DNA of 64,000 nt, from contig JAEDDH010000014.1 in assembly GCA_016293845.1 (NCBI GenBank), forward strand, positions 34,467 to 98,466, given 5' to 3'. The notes under the pieces were generated by a model. The model did not search any database and had not been told where the DNA came from. It was given only the letters and a program-made list of their open reading frames with translations. A program made the position numbers and the translations under genes. Positions 51,641-60,850 of the stretch are shown here, piece after piece (position 1 is the first letter of the stretch; each line of letters starts with the position of its first letter). This DNA is from Bacteroidales bacterium (GTDB taxonomy: Bacteria > Bacteroidota > Bacteroidia > Bacteroidales > UBA3824).

Positions 51641-53464
51641 ATGAGAAAATTCTTGTTTTTGGAAATATTGGCATTATTGTTTCCATTCGCTATGAGCGCT
51701 CAGAACATCATTGTTTCCGGCACGGTGTTCGATGCCAATACTAACGAGCCCTTATTAGGCGTTACCGTTGTTCAGACGGGAACAAAGAACGGAACTATCA
51801 CCGATATTGACGGTAAATTTTCTATCAGCTGCCCCGCTGATGCATCATTAACATTTTCATACATCGGTTACATTCCGAAGACAGTGTTGGTAGATGGAAA
51901 AACTAACCTTTCAGTTGGTCTTAACACCGACGACAAAACTTTAGAAGAGGTTGTCGTAATAGGTTATGGAACAATGAAAAAGACTGGTATTTTGGGTGGA
52001 AGGGGCACAAAAAAAGAACATTCAAAATCGAAAGGCACAAACAACGGAGGTCAAGGAGGAATTTTAACCGCTGCCGAAATCAATGATTTTGCCAAATGGA
52101 GCATTTGGGATTCTATTGTTACCCAAAAACTGGCTTCATGTCCCAAAATATTTGAATTGTATCCAAAGAAACGCTATGTGTTGCAATTAACCAACCTTTT
52201 TAATTTTCCGCTACCAAACGCAAAAGTTCAACTTCTTGACGCCAAAAACAATGTGGTTTGGTCGTCTACAACCGACAATACCGGCAAAGCTGAGCTCTGG
52301 GCTAATTTTTATGAGGAAAAACAAGTCAATACTAATTACACAATACAATGTGAATACCACGGCGAAATCCAACAAACACCGGCAACTCCATTTAACCAAG
52401 GAATCAATTTTATGTCGTTCAACAAACAATGTTTTGAATTCAAAAATGTTGACATAATGTTTATAATAGATGCCACAGGATCAATGGGTGACGAAATCGA
52501 ATACCTCAAAGATGAATTTGTTGACGTTATAAACCAAATTCAAACCAAAAATAAAAATCTAAATATCAATACAGGAAGCGTATTTTATAGGGATAAAGGT
52601 GATGCTTATTTAACAAAAATATCGCCATTGACCAGTGACTATAAATCAATATCCGAATTTATTAACAATCAAGATGCAGGCGGAGGAGGTGATTACCCCG
52701 AAGCAATACCCGAAGCATTAGAAGAGGCTTTCACCAATGGCAATTGGCGTGATACAGCTTTGGCAAAAATTGCATTCCTTGTTCTTGATGCACCCTGTCA
52801 TTCCGACCATGCAACGTTAAATAACTTACACAAACAAATCAACATCGCCTCAAAAAATGGGATAAGAATAGTGCCTATTGTTTGTAGCGACATTGAAGAA
52901 TCTGGTGAATACCTAATGAGAGCAATGGCATTGGCAACAAATGGTACATCGTTTTTCCTTACCGACGACAGCGGAATTGGCAACAAACATCACAAACCAA
53001 GCACCGACACAATAAAGGTGGAAATGCTAAACGACATGCTTATCAGAACGGTGCTTGAATTTACTAAAATTCCTGAATGTGATAATTCTAATTGGGATAA
53101 AGACAATATTAAACCCGAAGATATTGAACAGTTTGTCCCCAATCCTTACGAATTTGGAGATATTCCAAACTCAGAAAATGATAATCAATTAAAACCGAAT
53201 TCTAACCCCAAGATTAAAGTAGAAGACATCATTAAGGTTGCCCCAAATCCATGCAATACACAGTTTTCTATTTCAACCCAAAAAAATATAAGCGATATGT
53301 TTCTTGTTGACGTTACAGGAAAAATGATTAGAAAATTTGGCGCCCAAAACAAGAATGAATCTATTAATGTGGACGTAACAGGCTTTTCAACAGGTATTTA
53401 TTTCCTAAAAATATTATATCAAGGTGGCTGGTACACTCACAAAGAAATAATTAGAGGTAGATGA
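51641..53464 (+). CDS. SusC-N-like/VWA/T9SS chimeric secreted protein
   Basis: The 607-residue protein has a signal peptide ending SAQN and then a carboxypeptidase-like regulatory domain with the SusC TonB-box region: GTVFDANTNEPLLGVTVVQTG through LEEVVVIGYGTMKK (about 25-115). It changes at about 120 to a Gly/Lys-rich linker and a Rossmann-type VWA domain (about 270-460) with the MIDAS variant DATGSMGDE. It ends in a type A T9SS sorting domain (about 530-607; VAPNPCNTQFSI). There is no barrel. The VWA domain may bind a ligand or partner at the surface. It is flanked by two near-identical terminators. Confidence 0.85.
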   Translation: MRKFLFLEILALLFPFAMSAQNIIVSGTVFDANTNEPLLGVTVVQTGTKNGTITDIDGKFSISCPADASLTFSYIGYIPKTVLVDGKTNLSVGLNTDDKTLEEVVVIGYGTMKKTGILGGRGTKKEHSKSKGTNNGGQGGILTAAEINDFAKWSIWDSIVTQKLASCPKIFELYPKKRYVLQLTNLFNFPLPNAKVQLLDAKNNVVWSSTTDNTGKAELWANFYEEKQVNTNYTIQCEYHGEIQQTPATPFNQGINFMSFNKQCFEFKNVDIMFIIDATGSMGDEIEYLKDEFVDVINQIQTKNKNLNINTGSVFYRDKGDAYLTKISPLTSDYKSISEFINNQDAGGGGDYPEAIPEALEEAFTNGNWRDTALAKIAFLVLDAPCHSDHATLNNLHKQINIASKNGIRIVPIVCSDIEESGEYLMRAMALATNGTSFFLTDDSGIGNKHHKPSTDTIKVEMLNDMLIRTVLEFTKIPECDNSNWDKDNIKPEDIEQFVPNPYEFGDIPNSENDNQLKPNSNPKIKVEDIIKVAPNPCNTQFSISTQKNISDMFLVDVTGKMIRKFGAQNKNESINVDVTGFSTGIYFLKILYQGGWYTHKEIIRGR

Positions 53465-53490
53465 TAATAACTCTTCGAAAATAAATAAAG

Positions 53491-53516
53491 AACCCTAAGG
53501 CATCTACCTTAGGGTT
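53491..53516 (+). terminator. Terminator of the VWA gene
   Basis: AACCCTAAGG (53491-53500) and CCTTAGGGTT (53507-53516) form a perfect ten-base-pair stem with TTTTCTTTT following. It is nearly the same as the accD terminator at 51578-51603. Confidence 0.8.
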
Positions 53517-53545
53517 TTCTTTTATATTAAAACATCATAATCTAC

Positions 53546-54931
53546 TTAGAAACTGATGTCGATACCCAAGCCAATTACGCGGTTGGTACGGCTGTAAGTT
53601 GTAACCGACTGATTAGGAACAGTTTTGGTGTAATCGTCGTAGAATGTTTGGAAATAAGCGGCATTGAGTTTAATCGAGGGCGAAACTCTTACCCCGATGC
53701 CGAATCCATAGCAGAAACTTGTCATATTAAACGACATATCCGAAATATTGAGGTCGGTTTGATCGTAGAGAGTACGTTGCAATCCGGCAGAAATTTCAAA
53801 CATTTCGCTGATATCGTATTCCGCGCCAAAAACAATCTCGTTGGTGTTTCCAACCATATCTTTTGTCCACTGTTTGGTGTCCATATCAAAATAATGGTGA
53901 TAACCAACATTTAAGCGAAGTTTTTCCATAGGAGTAAATTGTGCGCCGATGGTAGCGATAGCAGGCATATCGCAAGGAGTTTTTGCTCCGTCGGTGTATG
54001 AAGCAAACGCGGGATTAGAGCCTGCCAATGCATCAAAAGCGGCATTGTTGTGAGCCTCGCTTTCGGCACGGAGTTTTGTCTTAAACTCAACTTTTGCAGC
54101 GATATTTACCCAATCGGCAGCCTTCCAGTCGATTCCTATGATAGGAGCAATGCCAAAACCTTTCTGGTCGCAGTCGAGTTCAAGGTCGGCAAGACGTGGG
54201 GCAAGCATAGTTTTATACGGTTCAGGCATCTGAGAAGCGATAGCGTAGTTATATTGTTGTCCACCAACATAATAATTGATATCTCTGATATGACCTAAAT
54301 AATTACCAGTATAGTAAATGCCACGCAAGCCGAGAGAAACACTCAGATTTTCAGAAAGTTTACGTGCTGCGGTAAGTGTAAGACCAAAATAATACGATTT
54401 GCCGTTTACATAGCCGTCGAACGAATATTGGGCGGTTGGTGCGCCAAATCCCTGAGCCAAAGTTTGTCCGCCACTACCTACAAGAGCTTCAAACATACCT
54501 ACGCCGTGCTCAAACTCGCAGTTTCCACCGCCACCGATTACGCCAAATCCAAATTGGAAACTCCAATCGCCTGTATTATAAAGTGCAAAAAGTGAGGGTT
54601 GGATTGGAACATCTACACGACCAGTAAATTCGCGGCCAAAATCGGTCATCGACGGTGGATTTTCTTTATTTAAGGCAAACAATTGTCCGTAAGAGGCATA
54701 CGCATCACGTTTTTGATGAGCATTTTGCCAGTTGAACTGAATATGGAAACCATCGTTGTAGAAGGCTGCGCCTGCTGGATTGTAATATACGCCATCGATA
54801 CCAATAGAGGCATCACGTGCTGGGTTTCGCAAAAAATAAATACTTTGGTTAGTGTTGGTTAGATAACCGCCGGCAAAAGCGTTTCCGGCTAAGGCAATGA
54901 TACTTGCCACTAAAATACTTTTTTTCATCAT
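53546..54931 (-). CDS. OmpP1/FadL-family outer-membrane transport protein
   Basis: The 461-residue protein has a signal peptide ending NAFAGG and the FadL/TodX opening YFLRNPARDASIGIDGVYYNPAGAAF. The rest is a barrel with typical aromatic strand ends and finishes IGLGIDISF. It transports hydrophobic compounds such as long-chain fatty acids across the outer membrane. It is convergent with the VWA gene. Confidence 0.9.
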   Translation of the reverse strand: MMKKSILVASIIALAGNAFAGGYLTNTNQSIYFLRNPARDASIGIDGVYYNPAGAAFYNDGFHIQFNWQNAHQKRDAYASYGQLFALNKENPPSMTDFGREFTGRVDVPIQPSLFALYNTGDWSFQFGFGVIGGGGNCEFEHGVGMFEALVGSGGQTLAQGFGAPTAQYSFDGYVNGKSYYFGLTLTAARKLSENLSVSLGLRGIYYTGNYLGHIRDINYYVGGQQYNYAIASQMPEPYKTMLAPRLADLELDCDQKGFGIAPIIGIDWKAADWVNIAAKVEFKTKLRAESEAHNNAAFDALAGSNPAFASYTDGAKTPCDMPAIATIGAQFTPMEKLRLNVGYHHYFDMDTKQWTKDMVGNTNEIVFGAEYDISEMFEISAGLQRTLYDQTDLNISDMSFNMTSFCYGFGIGVRVSPSIKLNAAYFQTFYDDYTKTVPNQSVTTYSRTNRVIGLGIDISF

Positions 54932-55065
54932 AATTTGATTTATATATTTTGTTGTTTATGCACCTAACAAATTAAAAGCCAAAAAAACTTAAAATTTACA
55001 CACGATAACATAATTATGTAATGTTACATAAAAAACGCATCTAAGTATCAAACAAATGATCAGAG

Positions 55066-55932
55066 CTAATACATCTTCTTGCCAAACAATCCTTTATCGC
55101 GTGATTTTTTTGGTTCAAAACAGTACGAAATGTCGATCATCGGCAAAAGAATTGTCTTAAAATCGCCGAAAACTGTGCCGTAAGCCACTTTGAAACCTGC
55201 CTGAGCCAATATCCTTCGGTTTTGTCCGCAGTAACCGTAAAGAAAAACCTTATTTTCGCCGCTCCAAGCCTTTACGCCCCAATCCACAGAATAAAAGTCG
55301 GCATCTACCAATATATTTAAGCGGTCGTTGAAATGGATATCCAAATCGGCACCCACAAACCACACTATTGTATCAAGGCAAACCACTGATTCTCTGTACC
55401 AAAGTGCCTTGTTGATAGGTGGCATTGTAGCATCTTTGCTCAGTTTAAACGAGTTTTTTACACCAGCCCGAACGGTGAGCAAAAAGTTTCCAGCATCGCA
55501 CGAGGTTTTGTTTTTGAGAAGTATAGTGGCACGGGCTTCGTTCTTCATTGTCAACACGTTGGGTACTACGCAAGTATCGGCAATGAGTTTCGGCTTTTTG
55601 TCTTGCACCGACTCAAAAAACATTTTAGGATAGTCGAAATTGTGGAGCGTTCCGAAATAGATTCTTCGGCTACGGAAAAATCCGTCGTCACGTTTGGCCT
55701 CTTTGGTAAACCATAGGCGTTTTATACCGGTGTTTGGCAGTTTCCAATCTGCCAACACGCTCGAAAACACCTCGGTATTTTTGCAAAAACCATATCTCGA
55801 CGGTGCAAAGAGTGCAAATTCAAATGTCTTGTTGTCAACGGTATACGCTGTGGGTCGCGATTGAAACGGGGCTTGTGCCTTCACACCCGACACTGCCACC
55901 AAAACCAAAATTACTAATAATCTTAATTCCAT
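55066..55932 (-). CDS. Exported protein of unknown function
   Basis: The 288-residue product has a signal peptide ending SGVKAQAP and a beta-rich body with several Tyr/Phe/Trp-rich strands (FEFALFAPSRYGF, FAPSRYGFCKNTEVFSSVL). The final strands DFKTILLPMIDISYCFEP fit an outer-membrane barrel or periplasmic protein. I do not recognise the family. It lies 58 bases after sbcC and may be read through from it. Confidence 0.7.
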   Translation of the reverse strand: MELRLLVILVLVAVSGVKAQAPFQSRPTAYTVDNKTFEFALFAPSRYGFCKNTEVFSSVLADWKLPNTGIKRLWFTKEAKRDDGFFRSRRIYFGTLHNFDYPKMFFESVQDKKPKLIADTCVVPNVLTMKNEARATILLKNKTSCDAGNFLLTVRAGVKNSFKLSKDATMPPINKALWYRESVVCLDTIVWFVGADLDIHFNDRLNILVDADFYSVDWGVKAWSGENKVFLYGYCGQNRRILAQAGFKVAYGTVFGDFKTILLPMIDISYCFEPKKSRDKGLFGKKMY

Positions 55933-55990
55933 AAATAGTCGTTTTTTTACATTAACGCCGATAATAAAAATAAAGTGTGTGATGGATAAT

Positions 55991-58900
55991 TTACCCCACC
56001 ACCTTCACTTCGCTCCTCGTGTTATCTCCGGCGCATTTTTCAACGCTGATTTTTACGGAGATGCGTTCTTTGAGTTCGGGAACATGACTTATGATACCCA
56101 CTTTGCGACCTTGGAGATGAAGCTGTTCGAGCATAGAGATTACTTTTTGAAGGTTGGCAGAATCTAATGTACCAAAACCTTCGTCTACAAATAGCGTTTC
56201 GCTGCCTTTGCCGGTTTGCATCATATCGCTGAGTCCAAGGGCGAGCGAAAGCGAAAGCATAAAACCTTCACCTCCCGAAACTGTCGAAACAGGACGAACG
56301 GCGTTTTCGTCGCGGTCGCGCACAAGAATATCTAATGTACCGTCGGGCGATTCAAATGTGTAGCGCGGTAAAATCTTGACTAACCGGCGATTAGCGTTTT
56401 CTAAAAGAATTTTTAGCGTAAAAGTCTGCGCGGCACGTTTAAGACGGTCGCCAGATTTTGAGCCGAAATTGGTATTGAGAAAATCCCAATCGTTGAGCAC
56501 TAATTGTTGAGCGTTGATTTCTTGTTCAAGTTTTTGATAATCAGACTTTTTTCGATTATTATCGGCAAGTTCGTTTTCGGCAGAAGTTTTGGCGGCAGTA
56601 TTAATACTCTGTAGCTTAAATGTTTCGGCTTTTTGTGCTTGAAGTGCCTCAATAGTAACACCTTCGGCAGGGCGACCCTGTTGACTATTGTGCGCCTTCA
56701 AAGTTTCGCGGGCAGTTTTGAGAATAGTTTCAGTTTCTATCACTTTATTGTCTAACTGACGGAGATTCTGAATTTTAGCATCGCGTTTTTCTTGCGAAAG
56801 AGCGAGATACGACGACACAAGGGAGGTAGAAAAATTGAAACGTGGGTCGCGCTGATTTTCTTGATCTATTAAAGTGTCGATTTGTTGAGTGTTAATATCA
56901 ATTTCATCAACTTGTTTCTTAATAATATCTAATTGCGAAATTTGGTTTTGGAGTGTGGATATTTTTTCTTTAAGTTCGGTGTATTGACGAGTCTCTGATA
57001 TTAATTTTGCTTTGATGTCGGCGGCTTGTGTTTCAAGATTTTCATTATCGGTGAAAAATTGCTGCAAATTGCTGATAACCATCGATTTTTCTAACGAACT
57101 TTTTTCGATATAATTGATTTTTTCTATGGTTACAGCATGGATGGTGGCAATGTTTTTTTCTGCATCGGCGGCTTGATTGGTAAGTTTTTGGAGTGCGTCT
57201 TTTTGAGAGTCGATTTGTTTCTTTATAGAGTCAACTTTTTGATTTTGAGCGGTATAAAACTTGATAGATTTTTCAGCAGTTGCTTTTGCGTTGACAAGGT
57301 TGATAGATATGCGGTCTACCTCGGCACGCACATCGCTGTTTTCGGGTAGTTTGAAAAAAATTCTAATTTTTTCAATTCTTGCAATCTCTTTTTCTAATTG
57401 AGATTGTTTTTCGGGAATATCTTTATTTTGGAGACGCTCAATTTCGGGATTGATTTCGTCCAAAAGTTTTTGATCGGCTACCAAAGCATTGGCAATGACA
57501 TTTTTGGCTGATTCTTTTTCGGTGGCTAAGTTTTTGGCAGATAGCAACATATTGTCGATAACTTGCTCTCCATCGGTGCAAAACGGATGACTTTTGCTAC
57601 CACATAGAGGACACTCTTGGCCATCGCGGAGCGAGGCACGCGCCTTTTTGAGGTCGGCAGACGATATTTTTAAAAGATTGTTGAGATTTTCTTTGGCGGT
57701 ATCGAGTGCAGATTGAGCAAGTTTCAGATTATCGGCGTTTTGCGCAATAGATTGTTGTAGCTGTCCTCGTCGGAGATTTTTTTCGCTGAATCGCTCGTTG
57801 AGGGCGTCAAGGTCTGTTTTAAAAACGTCGATATTTTTAAACACCACAGCGCCACCGTCGGCAATGCGAATCTGTTCGTTGATAGATGATAGATTTTCCT
57901 GCAATTTTGCCAAATCGTAACCTTTAAGTTTGTCTGCTTCGGCGTTATAATTGTTTATAAAAACATCTAACTCTGCATTGCATTTTTCGCATTGGGTTTT
58001 GGCTGCGGTAAGAGCAGCTGTTTGTGCGGTTAATTTGTTTTGTAAGTCTTGTACTTGGGTTTGAGTTTGGGCAATGTCGCTATTAATTTTTATAACACTA
58101 TCCAATTGAGCTGTTATATGCTGTATATTTTCGTATTTATTTTCGCTATTTTTATATAAAAGCAATTTCGTATCGCTATCAACAAGAATGTTTTTAACTT
58201 TGGCAAAGTAATTATCAAATTGGTTAAAAGGAGTATTTCGCAGAGCCGAATCACCAAAATTATTACAAAAATCTTCACATCCTGCCTTATATTGATTTTG
58301 ACAGCGGTAAAGATTTTCCATCGGAGTTTTGAATTTTTCAAAAGCGGTTTTAATTGCCTCAACTTCAATGCGCAACTGTTCGGCGTTGCGGTTAGCTTCA
58401 AGGGCGGCGTTATGTTGGTTTTCGGAATCAATTACACTTTGTTGAAGTTTTGATTGTTGAGTAAACCAATCGATATTTTGCTGAATATCCGTAAGTTGCT
58501 TTTGAAATTCAGTTTCCTTTTTGTTGCAATCGGCAATTATTTGATTACGTGCTGCAATATCCTCTTCGGTGAGTAGCGCGAGTGCAGAAAACTTTTCGCG
58601 AAGACGGTTAAGTTTCTCATTTTCAACGCTCCGTCGCTCAAAAATTCTTTGCGAGATGGTTTCGTAGATGGATGTGTCGGTGAGCATTTGCAGAATATCC
58701 GCCTTATCGTCGGTTTTGGCAAGAAGAAATTTTGAAAACTGATTTTGAGCTAATAGCACGCAGCGTACAAATCGGTTGTAATCGTAGCCAGTGAGAATTG
58801 TGATTTTATCTTTAAACTCAGCTTGTTTTTCGGTTAAAGGAATAAACTCGGCGTTAACTTGCTCAAAAAGAGTGTTTTTGGCAGGTTGAAACTTGCCGTC

Positions 58901-59272
58901 GGCTTTTTTGCGGGCACGAACAGCCTTCCATTGAGCCATATAAATTTTACCATCGTCTCCCTCAAAAACGGTTTCTGCCCACGCCTCGGCTGTGCCTTTG
59001 CGCAAGATATTGCGACGGTCGTCGGCTGCCATATTATCAGATTGATTTTCAGGATTTTCGATTTTGTTTGTACGGTCTACCACAGCCGATTCAAAACGCG
59101 GCGTTTGACCATAGAGCGATAGACAAACGGCATCAATAACAGTGGTTTTGCCTGCGCCGGTTTCGCCACAAATGATAAATAAAGGAGTATTGCGGAGCGG
59201 CGGCAACGAAAAATCTATCTCCGCATCGGCTATTGAGGCAAGGTTGTGGATAGTTATTTTGTTGATTTTCAT
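55991..59272 (-). CDS. sbcC: Nuclease SbcCD subunit C
   Basis: The 1093-residue SMC-like ATPase forms a DNA end-processing nuclease with SbcD. It has Walker A CGETGAGKTTVIDAV at the start, long coiled coils with a zinc hook CPLCGS near residue 550, and signature VSGGEGFMLSLSLALGLSDM and Walker B LFVDEGFGTLDS at the end. It begins two bases after sbcD, so the two are translationally coupled. Confidence 0.94.
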   Translation of the reverse strand: MKINKITIHNLASIADAEIDFSLPPLRNTPLFIICGETGAGKTTVIDAVCLSLYGQTPRFESAVVDRTNKIENPENQSDNMAADDRRNILRKGTAEAWAETVFEGDDGKIYMAQWKAVRARKKADGKFQPAKNTLFEQVNAEFIPLTEKQAEFKDKITILTGYDYNRFVRCVLLAQNQFSKFLLAKTDDKADILQMLTDTSIYETISQRIFERRSVENEKLNRLREKFSALALLTEEDIAARNQIIADCNKKETEFQKQLTDIQQNIDWFTQQSKLQQSVIDSENQHNAALEANRNAEQLRIEVEAIKTAFEKFKTPMENLYRCQNQYKAGCEDFCNNFGDSALRNTPFNQFDNYFAKVKNILVDSDTKLLLYKNSENKYENIQHITAQLDSVIKINSDIAQTQTQVQDLQNKLTAQTAALTAAKTQCEKCNAELDVFINNYNAEADKLKGYDLAKLQENLSSINEQIRIADGGAVVFKNIDVFKTDLDALNERFSEKNLRRGQLQQSIAQNADNLKLAQSALDTAKENLNNLLKISSADLKKARASLRDGQECPLCGSKSHPFCTDGEQVIDNMLLSAKNLATEKESAKNVIANALVADQKLLDEINPEIERLQNKDIPEKQSQLEKEIARIEKIRIFFKLPENSDVRAEVDRISINLVNAKATAEKSIKFYTAQNQKVDSIKKQIDSQKDALQKLTNQAADAEKNIATIHAVTIEKINYIEKSSLEKSMVISNLQQFFTDNENLETQAADIKAKLISETRQYTELKEKISTLQNQISQLDIIKKQVDEIDINTQQIDTLIDQENQRDPRFNFSTSLVSSYLALSQEKRDAKIQNLRQLDNKVIETETILKTARETLKAHNSQQGRPAEGVTIEALQAQKAETFKLQSINTAAKTSAENELADNNRKKSDYQKLEQEINAQQLVLNDWDFLNTNFGSKSGDRLKRAAQTFTLKILLENANRRLVKILPRYTFESPDGTLDILVRDRDENAVRPVSTVSGGEGFMLSLSLALGLSDMMQTGKGSETLFVDEGFGTLDSANLQKVISMLEQLHLQGRKVGIISHVPELKERISVKISVEKCAGDNTRSEVKVVG

Positions 59273-59274
59273 AG

Positions 59275-60462
59275 TTATTCGGGTTGGTCGATGATCTCTT
59301 TGAGCATTTGGATATATTTAGAATCGAGGTTTCGGGCGGTTTTTATGCGGTAGAGTTCCGAAATGATGTCAATCGGGTCGGCATTTTTAAACTCGCAAGC
59401 GGTAACGGTTTGAGTTTCTGAGGTTTGAGCCTCAATTATAGGTCGCGAAATGTGCCAACTGCAAAATTTTGCTTTTTTGCCAACAAGAAACTCGTTGATA
59501 ATGCGACTTTTAGTTTCGGGCGTGCGAAATTCTTGCTTGATATTGATTGCCAAATACAACTCTTGGTCGGGGTTGAGATTTCGGCAGGCTTCTTGAACTT
59601 CAAAAATATCACCTTCGTTTTGCGGAATTATCAATAATTCAGATGTTTGTGGAATTTCTATTTTTTCTATGCTTGAAATTTCTGCACCCGAAAACGTTAC
59701 CTCGGTTATTGATTTTGAATATCTTACCTCTGAAAACGAATATGTTAGCGGCGAACCCGAATACCTTATATTATTGCGTGTGCCACATTGCTGCGAACGG
59801 TGAATGTGTCCGAGGGCGATATAATCAAAGGGCGCGAAAGTGTCGGCATCCTCGCCAGCCATTCCGCCCACAATTGGAGTGTCGGGATACGACGAGCCGG
59901 CAGCGGTAAAATGACCTGTGGCAATGACTGGAATGTTATTGTTGCCGCGTAATGCTTCGGCACGGGCGTAAACCTCTGAGTAAAAGTCTTTTATTGAAGC
60001 GTTTTCTCCTATTCGCCTAATGTCACCACTGCGGAGATACGGCACTGGACAGATTATGGCAACAGTTTCATCTTCAATAATTATCGGGCGTATAAGTTTC
60101 TGATAATCAATTTCTCCATTATTATATTCCACACCGCCAACTACAATTGCCGAAAAATAACTGAGAATGTCGGCATGAATATTCAAAAATGAAGGCGAAT
60201 CATGATTGCCACCAATTATAACCATTTGTAAATCAGGGAATTTGCTATGTAAATTAATCAAAAGCGCACAATACCGTCTAACCACCTCGTTGGCGGGATT
60301 TCCCGTATCGAAAATATCGCCCGAAATTATCAGAGCATTGGGGTTTCGCTCGTCTATCAGTTTTTCGATATAGACGAAAAACGCCTCAAAATCGGCGGTT
60401 CGGTCGTATCCTGCAAGTCGTCGCCCCAAATGCCAATCTGCGGTATGGAAAATTTTAAACAT
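59275..60462 (-). CDS. sbcD: Nuclease SbcCD subunit D
   Basis: The 395-residue Mre11-like phosphoesterase has metal motifs HTADWHLGR, SGDIFDTGNP, GGNHDSP and ATGHF, and GHIHRSQQ further on. It provides the nuclease activity of SbcCD, which cuts hairpin and blocked DNA ends. It leads the sbcD-sbcC pair. The C-terminal region is somewhat variable, as usual. Confidence 0.94.
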   Translation of the reverse strand: MFKIFHTADWHLGRRLAGYDRTADFEAFFVYIEKLIDERNPNALIISGDIFDTGNPANEVVRRYCALLINLHSKFPDLQMVIIGGNHDSPSFLNIHADILSYFSAIVVGGVEYNNGEIDYQKLIRPIIIEDETVAIICPVPYLRSGDIRRIGENASIKDFYSEVYARAEALRGNNNIPVIATGHFTAAGSSYPDTPIVGGMAGEDADTFAPFDYIALGHIHRSQQCGTRNNIRYSGSPLTYSFSEVRYSKSITEVTFSGAEISSIEKIEIPQTSELLIIPQNEGDIFEVQEACRNLNPDQELYLAINIKQEFRTPETKSRIINEFLVGKKAKFCSWHISRPIIEAQTSETQTVTACEFKNADPIDIISELYRIKTARNLDSKYIQMLKEIIDQPE

Positions 60463-60492
60463 AATTGGTTGATAAGTAGTTAGAAAAAAAAC

Positions 60493-60520
60493 AAACCACG
60501 AATTCTAAAATTCATGGCTT
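60493..60520 (-). terminator. Terminator of the histone H1-like gene
   Basis: AAACCACGAATT (60493-60504) and AATTCATGGCTT (60509-60520) pair except for two positions, and the minus strand continues into a run of eight T. It lies 29 bases past the stop. Confidence 0.75.
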
Positions 60521-60548
60521 GCTAAAAATTTTTTAAAGTGCTAACAAA

Positions 60549-60725
60549 TTATTGCTTAGCAGCTTCGATAGAAACTTTGCGGAATTCTTTGGTAAGTTTT
60601 TCGATTTCCAAAGAAGTTTTGCGAGCGCGTTGGCCAGCTGCTTTGTTTCCGTTTGCTACTTGTGCGTTAGCGTCTTTCAAGAATGCTTCGCTGAGTTCAG
60701 CGATTTTTTTAACTACTTCTTCCAT
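60549..60725 (-). CDS. Histone H1-like DNA-binding protein
   Basis: The 58-residue product, starting at ATG 60725 (MEEVVKKIAELSEAFLKDAN), matches the small Bacteroidetes histone H1-like family: GNKAAGQRARKTSLEIEKLTKEFRK near its C terminus, helical and Lys-rich. A longer frame to 60782 would add a segment unlike the family. A TATATTTG box at 60795-60802 lies 69 bases upstream. It probably compacts DNA in the nucleoid. Confidence 0.85.
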   Translation of the reverse strand: MEEVVKKIAELSEAFLKDANAQVANGNKAAGQRARKTSLEIEKLTKEFRKVSIEAAKQ

Positions 60726-60794
60726 TTTTTTTGATGTTTTAAAGTTTGTCGTTATTATATGATTGATGAGTTTTTTAGTCACCTTTCACGCCTA

Positions 60795-60802
60795 CAAATA
60801 TA
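60795..60802 (-). promoter_or_regulatory. TATATTTG -7 box for the histone H1-like gene
   Basis: This is a perfect TAnnTTTG on the minus strand, with a leader of about 60 bases before the ATG at 60725. Confidence 0.55.
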
Positions 60803-60850
60803 CGTAAATATTGAAATGTGCATAACAAAAATCAACTTTTTTTTAATTTT

